A DNA stretch of 48,252 nucleotides, taken from assembly GCA_934561115.1 (NCBI GenBank), contig CAKTFS010000016.1, positions 1 to 48,252 on the forward strand, in the 5' to 3' direction. Source of the DNA: an uncultured Faecalibacterium sp. (GTDB lineage: Bacteria; Bacillota; Clostridia; Oscillospirales; Ruminococcaceae). Within the stretch, counting starts at the first letter, position 1, and every line of letters begins with the position of its first letter. The notes under the pieces were generated by a model that was not told the origin of the DNA, did no database searches, and saw nothing but the letters and a program-made list of their open reading frames with translations. The position numbers were made by a program, and so were the translations under genes. This document shows positions 41,859 to 48,252 of this stretch, piece by piece.

Positions 41859-42351
41859 GGTTCGTTTCTCCCTTCGGGTCAATGTTGCGCGCAGCGTTTT
41901 CCGCAAGAATGGCATCCATCAGCGCGCCGCGCAGCGCGTCCATCTGGGCTACCTGCTCCGGCTCTAACCGTGCCAGCACGCTGGCAAAGTAGTCGCGCAG
42001 AGCCTGCTCACACTGGTGGCACAGCTCATACCCCTTGGGGGTGATGCGCACCAGCGTTTTGCGGCGGTCGGCGGGATCCGGTTCCCGCACCACGGTGCCG
42101 TCCTGTTCCATCAGCCGCAGCCCGCGCGAGACCGCCGGCAGTGGCTGACGGATCTCCCGGGCAAGGTCGGAGACATAAATGGCGCCGTCCTTTCCATGGC
42201 AGTTGATGGAATGCAGCAGGCCTTCCAGCAGATTGAAGTGGCATTTGGGGCAATCGGCCAGCGCCGCCCGCATCCCGGCCTTGGATGCCTTGCTCAGCTG
42301 CCCGATAAAGTGGCACATCCCCTGAAAGCTGGGGGTGCTTGGCTCGGACAT
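41842..42351 (-). CDS. MarR-family transcriptional regulator
   Basis: The 169-residue regulator has the MarR winged helix: SDLAREIRQPLPAVSRGLRLMEQDGTVVREPDPADRRKTLVRITPKG (about 60-106, several blocks), with the wing DRRKTL. It leads the two exporter genes (overlap 17 bp), so it probably represses them until a toxic ligand is bound. A perfect 22-bp palindrome sits between its promoter and start. GAGGAGGGA precedes the ATG. Cysteines in ADCPKCHFN near the N-terminus might sense oxidation or metal, which is only a guess. Confidence 0.9.
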   Translation of the reverse strand: MSEPSTPSFQGMCHFIGQLSKASKAGMRAALADCPKCHFNLLEGLLHSINCHGKDGAIYVSDLAREIRQPLPAVSRGLRLMEQDGTVVREPDPADRRKTLVRITPKGYELCHQCEQALRDYFASVLARLEPEQVAQMDALRGALMDAILAENAARNIDPKGETNHDKDL

Positions 42352-42379
42352 AACAGTCCCTCCTCGTTTGCATTTCTGG

Positions 42380-42401
42380 ATACTTAACAGCTGTTAAGTA
42401 T
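42380..42401. promoter_or_regulatory. Perfect 22-bp palindrome, probable MarR operator
   Basis: The half site ATACTTAACAG is followed directly by its exact complement. It begins about 12 bp after the -10 box of the marR promoter and lies 29 bp before the marR start, where a bound repressor would block the operon. Confidence 0.75.
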
Positions 42402-42413
42402 TAACGTCTGATA

Positions 42414-42442
42414 AGCATATTCCTTTTGCGGCCGGATTGCAA
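42414..42442 (-). promoter_or_regulatory. Promoter of the marR-exporter operon
   Basis: Minus-strand TTGCAA (42437-42442), 17 bp, TATGCT (42414-42419). Confidence 0.65.
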
Positions 42443-42554
42443 GGGGATAGGAAAATGTTAAACAAAAATTCACAAAAAATTTGTGGGCTTTGTCAGGGTG
42501 GAAAACGGCTCTTACTGCATAGAAATAAAGGACGGGCAGAAACGGAGGGTGCGG

Positions 42555-43553
42555 ATGGAGCAGGGAACACAAGTGCTGCTGCAGGTATTCGGCGGGTTAG
42601 CGCTGTTTTTGTACGGGATGGACAGCCTGTGCCGGGCGGTACAGCAGGGGGCGGGCAGGCGGCTGCGCAGCTTGCTGGCGCGGTGCACTGCAAACCCGGT
42701 GGCAGGGCTGCTGACCGGTGCGGCGGTAACGGCGGTGCTGCAAAGCAGCTCGGCGGTCACGGTCATGGTCATTGCCTTTCTGGCGGCGGGGCTTTTGCAG
42801 CTGCGGCAGGCGGTGCCGGTGGTGTTTGGGGCAAACATCGGCACAACGGTCACGGCGCAGCTGCTGGCCTTCCGGGTGGAAAGCTGGCGGTATCTGCTGC
42901 TGTTTTGCGGCGTTGTGCTCTGTCTGGCCTGCAAGGGCTGGCGGGGCCGCTGCGTGGGCGAGGCCGTGTTCGGCTTCGGGCTGCTGTTCGAGGGCGTCAC
43001 GGTGATGCGCAGCGCCATGGAGCCGCTGCTGCAAAGCCCGCTGCTCCGGCTGGAGCTTGCCCGGGTGCAGCAAAGCCCCTTGCATGGGCTGCTGGCGGGT
43101 GTCTGCATGACCCTGACGGTGCAGAGCAGCTCTGCCACGGTGGCGTTGCTGCAAAGCATGGCGGCACAGCCCGGGGCAGACGGCGTACACAGTCTGCTGG
43201 GGCTGACCGCTGCCATCCCCATTCTGCTGGGGGATAACATCGGCACCACCATCACGGCGGTGCTTGCCGCCATCGGGCAGGGAAGAGATGCCAAGCGGGT
43301 GGCGGCAGCCCACGCCATTTTCAACCTGAGCGGCGCGGCGGTGTGCTGCGCCCTGCTGCAGCCATTTGCGGCGCTGGTGCGGCTGTGCTCGCCCACGGGG
43401 GCAGAGTGTGCCGTGATCGCCCGGCAGATCGCCAACGCGCATACCCTGTTCAACGGGCTGTGCGCGCTGGTGTGGCTGCCCCTGACCGGGCAGATGGTGC
43501 GGCTGGTCTGCGCACTGCTGCCCGATAAAAATCACCCGCAGGAACGGTTGTAA
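42555..43553 (+). CDS. Na+/Pi-cotransporter family protein without PhoU domain
   Basis: The 332-residue membrane protein has the two inverted Na/Pi-cotransporter repeats, marked by LTGAAVTAVLQSSSAVTVMVIAF with GANIGTTVTAQ, and MTLTVQSSSATVALLQS with GDNIGTTITAV. The QSSSA motifs are the usual substrate-site signature of this family. It lacks the C-terminal PhoU-like domain that the second such protein at 45067 has. CGGAGGGTGCGG precedes ATG 42555; the frame is open from 42483 but with no ribosome site. A sortase gene follows, whose -35 box overlaps the stop codon. Confidence 0.85.
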   Translation: MEQGTQVLLQVFGGLALFLYGMDSLCRAVQQGAGRRLRSLLARCTANPVAGLLTGAAVTAVLQSSSAVTVMVIAFLAAGLLQLRQAVPVVFGANIGTTVTAQLLAFRVESWRYLLLFCGVVLCLACKGWRGRCVGEAVFGFGLLFEGVTVMRSAMEPLLQSPLLRLELARVQQSPLHGLLAGVCMTLTVQSSSATVALLQSMAAQPGADGVHSLLGLTAAIPILLGDNIGTTITAVLAAIGQGRDAKRVAAAHAIFNLSGAAVCCALLQPFAALVRLCSPTGAECAVIARQIANAHTLFNGLCALVWLPLTGQMVRLVCALLPDKNHPQERL

Positions 43554-43576
43554 ACCGGAGCGGGGAATGGTATACT
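43548..43576 (+). promoter_or_regulatory. Promoter of the sortase gene
   Basis: TTGTAA (43548-43553, its TAA being the stop codon of the preceding gene), 17 bp, TATACT (43571-43576). Confidence 0.6.
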
Positions 43577-43613
43577 GAAGCAGACGATACTATTATATAA
43601 AGGATGGAATGCA

Positions 43614-44270
43614 ATGAAACGGAAAATCGGCAGGCTGTGTATGGTGCTGGGTGCGGTGCTGATCTTATGTGCCGCCGGGCTGCTGGGCTACAACCGGTGG
43701 GATGCCGCCCGGGCAGAAAAGGCTTCGCAGGAAGTATTGGGCGAGCTGGAGCAGACCATGCAAAAGACCATTACGGAGCACCGGCAGGAAAACGAGACCG
43801 CAGCCCCGCAGCCGGTGCTGGACCCGACGCAGGAGATGACCACCGTGGAGGTGGAGGGGCACGACTATATCGGGGTGCTTTCTATCCCGGCGGCAGGGCT
43901 GGAGCTGCCGGTGATGGCGCAGTGGAGCTACGCCGGGCTGAAGGTCGCCCCCGGACGGTACAGCGGCACCACCTATGCCGATGATCTTGTAATTTGCGGC
44001 CACAACTACGCAAAGCATTTCAGTCCCATCAAGTGGCTGGCCATCGGCAGCCCGGTCTACTTTACGGATGCGGACGGTCTGCGCTGGAGCTACGAGGTAG
44101 AGAGTGTGGAGACTTTGCAGCCCACCCAGATCGAGGAGATGACCACCGACACCGAGACAGACAGCTGGGATCTGACCCTGTTCACCTGCACCTCCGGCGG
44201 CAACGCCCGCTATGCGGTGCGCTGTGTGCGGACGGGCTATCCCGTCCGTGTGACGGACGCGGCAGAGTGA
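43614..44270 (+). CDS. Sortase (class B-like)
   Basis: The 218-residue enzyme has one N-terminal membrane helix (about 8-26), a charged linker and the sortase barrel from about 82. Catalytic residues are visible: His130 in ICGHNY, Cys192 in LFTCTSGG, and Arg199 in NARYAVRC. Sortases cut a sorting motif and join surface proteins to the wall or to each other. No LPXTG-type substrate is encoded in this window. GGATGGAAT is a weak ribosome site before the ATG at 43614. A ~115-bp repeat follows directly after the stop codon. Confidence 0.85.
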   Translation: MKRKIGRLCMVLGAVLILCAAGLLGYNRWDAARAEKASQEVLGELEQTMQKTITEHRQENETAAPQPVLDPTQEMTTVEVEGHDYIGVLSIPAAGLELPVMAQWSYAGLKVAPGRYSGTTYADDLVICGHNYAKHFSPIKWLAIGSPVYFTDADGLRWSYEVESVETLQPTQIEEMTTDTETDSWDLTLFTCTSGGNARYAVRCVRTGYPVRVTDAAE

Positions 44271-44274
44271 TGCC

Positions 44275-44401
44275 ATCTCTTGCGGGGCGGGACGATTTAG
44301 AATGCCCGCCGCGTGTGCTTTGGGCATAATCAGAGGAAAATTTATTTTTATTTTCGGGATAGCGGAGCGTCTGCGGACGCTCCGCTATCCCATTTTCACG
44401 G
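44275..44401. repeat. ~115-bp hairpin repeat, copy A
   Basis: The core is a perfect 16-bp stem GGGATAGCGGAGCGTC with loop TGCG (44356-44391). Its left arm (from about 44275) and short right arm match copy B at 46945-47060 in the opposite direction. It starts within about five bases of the sortase stop. Confidence 0.8.
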
Positions 44402-44638
44402 GAGGGGGTCGTGACGGAAAACGGCAGCTCCGGCGCCTGTTTCCTGCGGAAACGCGGCGCTGGGAGAAGAGCTATTCTCAAGAAAAGCAATTTTGACGGA
44501 AGGATGAAGGCTGCGGGGACTGCCAAAGGCCCCATCTACGAGAAGGATAGGGAACATACGCTGTTTTTTACGCAAAAAATCTGCAAAAATATTTAAAAGT
44601 CCTTTTTATGGTATCCTGATTGTGCGATACTGTGTTCA

Positions 44639-44653
44639 CCGGGGAAGCCCCGG
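44639..44653 (+). other. Leader hairpin before the 38-residue ORF
   Basis: CCGGGG-AAG-CCCCGG, with the AGGAGGGAAA ribosome site 18 bp further on. Confidence 0.35.
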
Positions 44654-44684
44654 GAACAAAACAGACACACAGGAGGGAAACACC

Positions 44685-44801
44685 ATGAAGGATTTTGAGT
44701 TGCGTTATGTGGGCAGTCATGTGGAGGTATACACCGGCAGTGGTGTGTTCCTGTTTTCGGCCGATACAGTGCGCGAGGCCATGGAAGAGCTGGCCAGGTA
44801 A
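44685..44801 (+). CDS. Small 38-residue protein of unknown function
   Basis: This short gene is preceded by AGGAGGGAAACACC, one of the strongest ribosome sites in the window. The product starts MKDFELRYVGSHVEVYTGSGVFLF and ends SADTVREAMEELAR: a beta-rich first half and one C-terminal amphipathic helix, no cysteine and no membrane segment. The pattern looks like a tiny folded domain, not random translation. It stands alone between the hairpin repeat and the Na/Pi-PhoU gene, with no terminator before the latter, so co-expression is possible. I recall similar short proteins in related clostridia but cannot name a family. Confidence 0.6.
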   Translation: MKDFELRYVGSHVEVYTGSGVFLFSADTVREAMEELAR

Positions 44802-44929
44802 GCGGAGACATACCGCATCTGGGATGGCACAATGTAAAATGTATGTAAAATAACGGAAAGCTTTTTGTTTGCCGCCCGGAAATATGTTGCGAAATGTGTG
44901 AAAAAAGTAACTTTCCTGTAAAATAAACC

Positions 44930-44959
44930 TTGTTGAGACGCCCCCTTTGATGATATAAT
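44930..44959 (+). promoter_or_regulatory. Promoter of the Na/Pi-PhoU gene
   Basis: TTGTTG (44930-44935), 18 bp, TATAAT (44954-44959). The leader is about 100 nt. Confidence 0.5.
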
Positions 44960-45066
44960 AAAAATAAGCGGCTGCCGGAACAGGGCAAGTGCTGTGCACA
45001 TGCAAGGTTCCGGCGGCTGTGTGCTGTAAAGGATTAAAAGGGAAGTTTCATATTAGGAGTATCGTT

Positions 45067-46845
45067 ATGGATATCACACACATTACCTCTCTGCTGGGCG
45101 GCGTTGCGCTGTTCTTGTACGGTATGTCCATCATGGGCGCCGGACTGGAAAAGCTGGCAGGCGGCAAGATGCAGGGCGTATTGCAAAAGCTTACCTCCTC
45201 TACCATCAAAGGCGTGATTTTCGGCACACTGATCACCGGCGTCATCCAGTCGTCGGCTGGTACGGTGGTTATTTGTGTCGGTCTGGTCAACTCCGGTATC
45301 ATGACACTGACGCAGTCGGTAGGCGTGATCATGGGTGCAAATATTGGTACTACGGTAACAGGTCAGTTGATCCGCATGGCGGATATCTCAGGCGACAGCC
45401 TGTGGCTGACCTTGATCCAGCCCAAGACTTTTGCCCCCGTGGTGGCGTTTATTGGCTGCATTTTTTATGTGTTCCTGCGCAATGCCAAAAAGAAGAATAT
45501 CGGCCAGATCATGCTGGGCTTCGGCATTCTGTTTACCGGCATGAGCCTGATGGATACCGGCGTTGCTCCCCTGCGGGAGAGCGCAGTCTTTCAGAATCTG
45601 TTCGTCACCATGACAAACCCCATTCTGGGCGTTCTGGTGGGCGTGGTGGTCACCGTGATCATCCAGTCCTCCTCCGCCTCCGTGGGTATTCTGCAGGCAC
45701 TGTCCAGCACAGGGCTTGTCACCTTCAGTTCTGCGATCCCCATCATTCTGGGTGCGCATATCGGTACGGCGTTCACCCCGTTGCTCACCATCGGCGGCTC
45801 TTCCAAGGATGGTAAGCGTGCAGCGCTCATCCACCTGTACTTCAACGTCATCGGCAGTGTTATCCTGCTGGCGCTGATCTATGCGGTGCAGTTCACCATC
45901 GGCATCCCCATGTGGGGCGATGTGATGAACAAGAGCTCCATTGCAAACATCCATACCATGTCCAGCGTGTGCGCCATGCTGCTGTTCCTGCCTTGCAGCG
46001 GGGTGCTGAGCCGCTTGGCGATGCTCACAGTGCCCAGCAGCGTGGAGGAAGCACAGGAGCTGAGCATGCCGGTGCTGGACGAGCGTCTGTATAAGAGCCC
46101 GGCTGTGGCTCTGCAGCAGGCAAAGAACGCGGTGATCAAGATGTCCCGCCGCGCCGCCCGCAACGTGGGTCTGGCTGCGCCGTTGCTGCTGAAGATGGAC
46201 GAGGAGACCGTAAGCGCCATCAAGGTGCGCGAGAACCTGATCGACCGCATGGAGGTGGAGATCACCAACTACCTGATCAAACTGACCGATCAGGAGCTGG
46301 GCGATGACGAGAGCCACGCGGTGACCGAGCTGCTGAACTTTGTCACCGAGTTCGAGCGCATCGGCGACTATGCTGTGAACATCATGGAAAAGGCCGAGGA
46401 ACTGTACGATAAGGAAGCCAGCTTCAGCGAGAGCGCCAAAAAGGAGCTGCAGCTGCTGGACGCCGCCCTGGAGCGCATTCTGGCTCTGACGGACGATGCC
46501 TTTGAAAATGACGATACCCAGAAGGCTGCGCAGGTGGAGCCGCTGGAGGAGATCATTGATGTGATGGTGGAGCGCCTGCGCGACCAGCATATCCGCCGCC
46601 TGAAGGACGGCATCTGCTCCATCGACACCGGCGTGGTGTTCCTGGATGTGCTGAACAACGCCGAGCGTATCTCCGACCACTGCTCCAACATTGCAGTGCG
46701 CATGGTGGGCATGGAGGCCGGCGAAGATTACGACTCCCATACCCTGAAAAACATTATGCACCACAGCCCCAGCAAGGACTATATGCTGGAGTACGAGCAG
46801 TGCCGCAAGGAATACCTTGTGCCGCTGGAAGAAATGGAAGCTTGA
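45067..46845 (+). CDS. Na+/Pi-cotransporter family protein with PhoU domain
   Basis: The 592-residue protein joins an N-terminal Na/Pi-cotransporter domain (about 1-310) to a cytoplasmic PhoU-like helical domain (about 345-575). The two transport repeats are marked by ITGVIQSSAGTVVICVG with GANIGTTVTGQ, and VVTVIIQSSSASVGILQA with GAHIGTAFTP. The PhoU part shows the E/D-rich helices with TEFERIGDYAVNI and NAERISDHCSNIAVR. Such proteins import phosphate or related anions in low-demand conditions. TTAGGAGT precedes ATG 45067; the longer frame has no better start. Confidence 0.9.
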   Translation: MDITHITSLLGGVALFLYGMSIMGAGLEKLAGGKMQGVLQKLTSSTIKGVIFGTLITGVIQSSAGTVVICVGLVNSGIMTLTQSVGVIMGANIGTTVTGQLIRMADISGDSLWLTLIQPKTFAPVVAFIGCIFYVFLRNAKKKNIGQIMLGFGILFTGMSLMDTGVAPLRESAVFQNLFVTMTNPILGVLVGVVVTVIIQSSSASVGILQALSSTGLVTFSSAIPIILGAHIGTAFTPLLTIGGSSKDGKRAALIHLYFNVIGSVILLALIYAVQFTIGIPMWGDVMNKSSIANIHTMSSVCAMLLFLPCSGVLSRLAMLTVPSSVEEAQELSMPVLDERLYKSPAVALQQAKNAVIKMSRRAARNVGLAAPLLLKMDEETVSAIKVRENLIDRMEVEITNYLIKLTDQELGDDESHAVTELLNFVTEFERIGDYAVNIMEKAEELYDKEASFSESAKKELQLLDAALERILALTDDAFENDDTQKAAQVEPLEEIIDVMVERLRDQHIRRLKDGICSIDTGVVFLDVLNNAERISDHCSNIAVRMVGMEAGEDYDSHTLKNIMHHSPSKDYMLEYEQCRKEYLVPLEEMEA

Positions 46846-46861
46846 AATAGTTTTTATTTTC

Positions 46862-46899
46862 AAATAAGCCGGGCCTGCGGGTCTGGCTTATTTTGCGTT
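46862..46899 (+). terminator. Terminator after the Na/Pi-PhoU gene
   Basis: AATAAGCC/GGCTTATT (46863-46870 with 46885-46892) with flanking A/T pairs, followed by TTGCGTTTTC. Confidence 0.7.
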
Positions 46900-46944
46900 T
46901 TCACGCAGGAATATGCAGTAGGCGCTGCCGTATATCTTTGCAAT

Positions 46945-47060
46945 CCCCCTCGTGAAAATGGGATAGCGGAGCGTCCGCAGACGCTCCGCTATCCCGAAAT
47001 TAAAAATAAATTTTCCGCTGAATATGGCCAGAGCACAAGCGGAGGCCATTGGAAATCGTG
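46945..47060. repeat. ~115-bp hairpin repeat, copy B (inverted relative to copy A)
   Basis: A perfect 16-bp stem GGGATAGCGGAGCGTC with loop CGCA (46960-46995). The flanks AAATTAAAAATAAATTTTCC, then CTGAATATGGCCAGAGCACA and GCGGAGGCCATT-GGAAATCGT, match the reverse complement of copy A with about ten substitutions. It ends 16 bp from the stop of the next (minus-strand) gene. Confidence 0.8.
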
Positions 47061-47076
47061 TACTCACGCCGGGTGC

Positions 47077-47451
47077 TTATTCCCCCAGATCCTCCAGCAG
47101 CAGGTCCAGCTCCCGGGGACTGTTGACCACGATCCCGCGCTTGATGCGCAAAGCGTCGTTTTCCGGCAGAAGATTGGTGTAGATGCCGGTCACGCGGATC
47201 AAAGTGCCCGGGGTGCCGTCGGCGCGGCAGGTGTACACCGCCACCCGCCCGCCGCTGTCCTGCAGGCAGTAGCGGGCGGCGTCCGTCTGGGGCACTGCCT
47301 GCGCGGCAAGGCTCAGGGGAGAGGCAGGGTCGGTCTCGGACCCGGCGGGGCTTTGGGACAGCGGCAGCTTTGGCAGCGCCATCCAGAACAGACTGAATAC
47401 AATGGTGAATACGCAAAGCCCGTAGAACAGGCAGACAGACAGCTTGCGCAT
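47077..47451 (-). CDS. Membrane-anchored protein with BofC-like C-terminal domain
   Basis: The 124-residue protein has one N-terminal membrane helix (about 5-27) and an outer domain reading YCLQDSGGRVAVYTCR...IRVTGIYTNLLPENDALRIKRGIVVNSPRELDLLLEDLGE. This resembles the small BofC-C-terminal-like domain found in many clostridia, a family linked to intermembrane signalling at sporulation in Bacillus but of untested function here. The match is from memory and moderate. ATG 47451 has AAGGGAGTG upstream; the longer frame adds residues without a ribosome site. It is divergent to the penicillin-binding protein gene. Confidence 0.6.
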   Translation of the reverse strand: MRKLSVCLFYGLCVFTIVFSLFWMALPKLPLSQSPAGSETDPASPLSLAAQAVPQTDAARYCLQDSGGRVAVYTCRADGTPGTLIRVTGIYTNLLPENDALRIKRGIVVNSPRELDLLLEDLGE

Positions 47452-47585
47452 AAAAAACACTCCCTTCCCCTGTAAGTATGCCCCGTTTTTGCGGATGGCA
47501 GACAATTTTCACACGCGGGCACTGTACTTTCCACAATGGAGTGTGTTATACTATTTATATCTGCTCAGCGCGCAAAGATTGGTTC

Positions 47586-47614
47586 TTGCCCGGCTGGGGC
47601 GTGCGTGCTATAAT
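47586..47614 (+). promoter_or_regulatory. Promoter of the penicillin-binding protein gene
   Basis: TTGCCC (47586-47591), 17 bp, TATAAT (47609-47614). The leader is about 90-110 nt. Confidence 0.6.
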
Positions 47615-47728
47615 ATGGTATTGCAGTTTGAAGTTTCGTGTCACAAACGATGTGGATAAAACCCGGCGCAGCAATGCCCGGCAACAGTCTTGAAATGTCA
47701 GGAGGCGATCCCTATCTCCAACAATGAG

Positions 47729-48252
47729 ATGAGAAAGATCCATCGGAGCGGCGAGGAGCAGCCTGCCCGCCCGGTGGGACGTAAGGTCAATGTTTCCCAG
47801 AGCCGCCGCGAGGTACACCCCGCAGCGGAAAACCGTACCCGCGCGCCCAAGGCACCCAAAAGCCCCAAGCCGCCGAAGGAAAAGAGCAAGCACCCTATTC
47901 TGCGGTTCATCGGCCGCACCATCGCTACACTGCTCTGCCTTGGCGTCATGCTGGGCAGTGTGGTGGCCGTGGGCATGGTGTACTATGTAGTGCAGGCTAC
48001 CGCCAACGACGGCGACCTGCTGGATCTGGACAACATCCAGCTGAGCCAGTCCAGTATGGTGGTTGCCACCGACCCGGATACCGGCGCACAGGTGGAGTAT
48101 GCCACCCTGCGCTCCTCCAACAGCCACCGTGTATGGGCAGACCTTGAGCAGATCCCTTCCAACTTGCAGTATGCCTTCATCTGCACCGAGGATAAGGACT
48201 TCTACTCGGAGCCCGGCGTCAACTTCAAGCGTACCATCGGCGCAATGATCAA
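47729..48252 (+). CDS. Class A penicillin-binding protein (PBP1A type), 5' part only
   Basis: The visible ~174 residues comprise a basic, Pro/Lys-rich cytoplasmic tail (about 1-62), one membrane helix (about 66-90), and the start of a glycosyltransferase domain: VWADLEQIPSNLQYAFICTEDKDFYSEPGVNFKRTIGAM, where EDKDFY is the catalytic Glu motif (EDxxFxxHxG). The gene runs off the window. The start is uncertain: AGGAGG (47700-47705) lies 23 bp ahead of the first in-frame ATG (47729), while an in-frame ATC at 47714 sits at the ideal spacing. Confidence 0.88.
   Translation, partial: MRKIHRSGEEQPARPVGRKVNVSQSRREVHPAAENRTRAPKAPKSPKPPKEKSKHPILRFIGRTIATLLCLGVMLGSVVAVGMVYYVVQATANDGDLLDLDNIQLSQSSMVVATDPDTGAQVEYATLRSSNSHRVWADLEQIPSNLQYAFICTEDKDFYSEPGVNFKRTIGAMI

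Noticed and set aside
39483..42044. 853-codon plus-strand frame
   Set aside because: It is antisense to the exporter subunit with intact ABC motifs; there is no recognisable protein in it.

Overview
The window looks like chromosome of a GC-rich, gut-type Oscillospiraceae bacterium, most likely Faecalibacterium (F. prausnitzii or a close relative). The best pointers are a short secreted-type protein at 5166-5573 whose start closely resembles the F. prausnitzii 'microbial anti-inflammatory molecule' (MAM), and many short nested-palindrome repeats between genes that I associate with this genus. Both rest on recollection of the family, not on a search. Coding is dense, start codons carry good Shine-Dalgarno sites, and sigma-A promoters with 17-bp spacers are easy to see.

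Left part (1-5165): a tRNA-Ala(GGC) cut by the window edge, a thiamine importer gene (thiT) under a TPP riboswitch with its own terminator, then a compact set of sporulation regulators: spoIIID (+), sigG (-), sigE (-) and spoIIGA (-). Between sigG and sigE lies a candidate type I toxin-antitoxin locus: a 37-residue membrane peptide and a convergent ~90-nt antisense RNA with a consensus promoter. sigE and spoIIGA, adjacent in Bacillus, are separated here by about 490 bp of repeats.

Middle part (5166-20455): the MAM-like double-glycine-leader protein, NAD synthetase, a NusG-domain-II protein, an LCP cell-wall ligase, RNase P RNA, an RluA-type pseudouridine synthase sharing a palindromic -35 box with rnpB, a LysM/G5/M23 peptidase, then a nucleoside salvage block (deoD, cdd, a BMP-family lipoprotein and its ABC importer).

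20500-30300: a capsule-regulation module (chain-length protein, BY-kinase, PHP phosphatase, an unknown Ser-rich membrane protein) without polymer-synthesis genes, and a full oligopeptide importer (oppBCDF and separately promoted oppA).

30400-48252: an unknown protein, a MoxR ATPase/VWA pair, an exported FMN/FAD reductase with a divergent LysR regulator, a MarR-controlled heterodimeric ABC exporter with a perfect 22-bp operator, two Na/Pi-cotransporter family proteins, a sortase, a 38-residue ORF, a BofC-like protein, and the start of a class A penicillin-binding protein that runs off the right edge.

Two repeat families stand out. One is a ~120-220 bp element with CCCTCTCAG/CTGAGAGGG ends, carrying two terminator-like hairpins whose T-tracts face the centre. 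The other is a ~115-bp element with a perfect 16-bp-stem hairpin, present as an inverted pair around 44.3 and 47.0 kb. No CRISPR array, rRNA, phage or transposase gene was seen.
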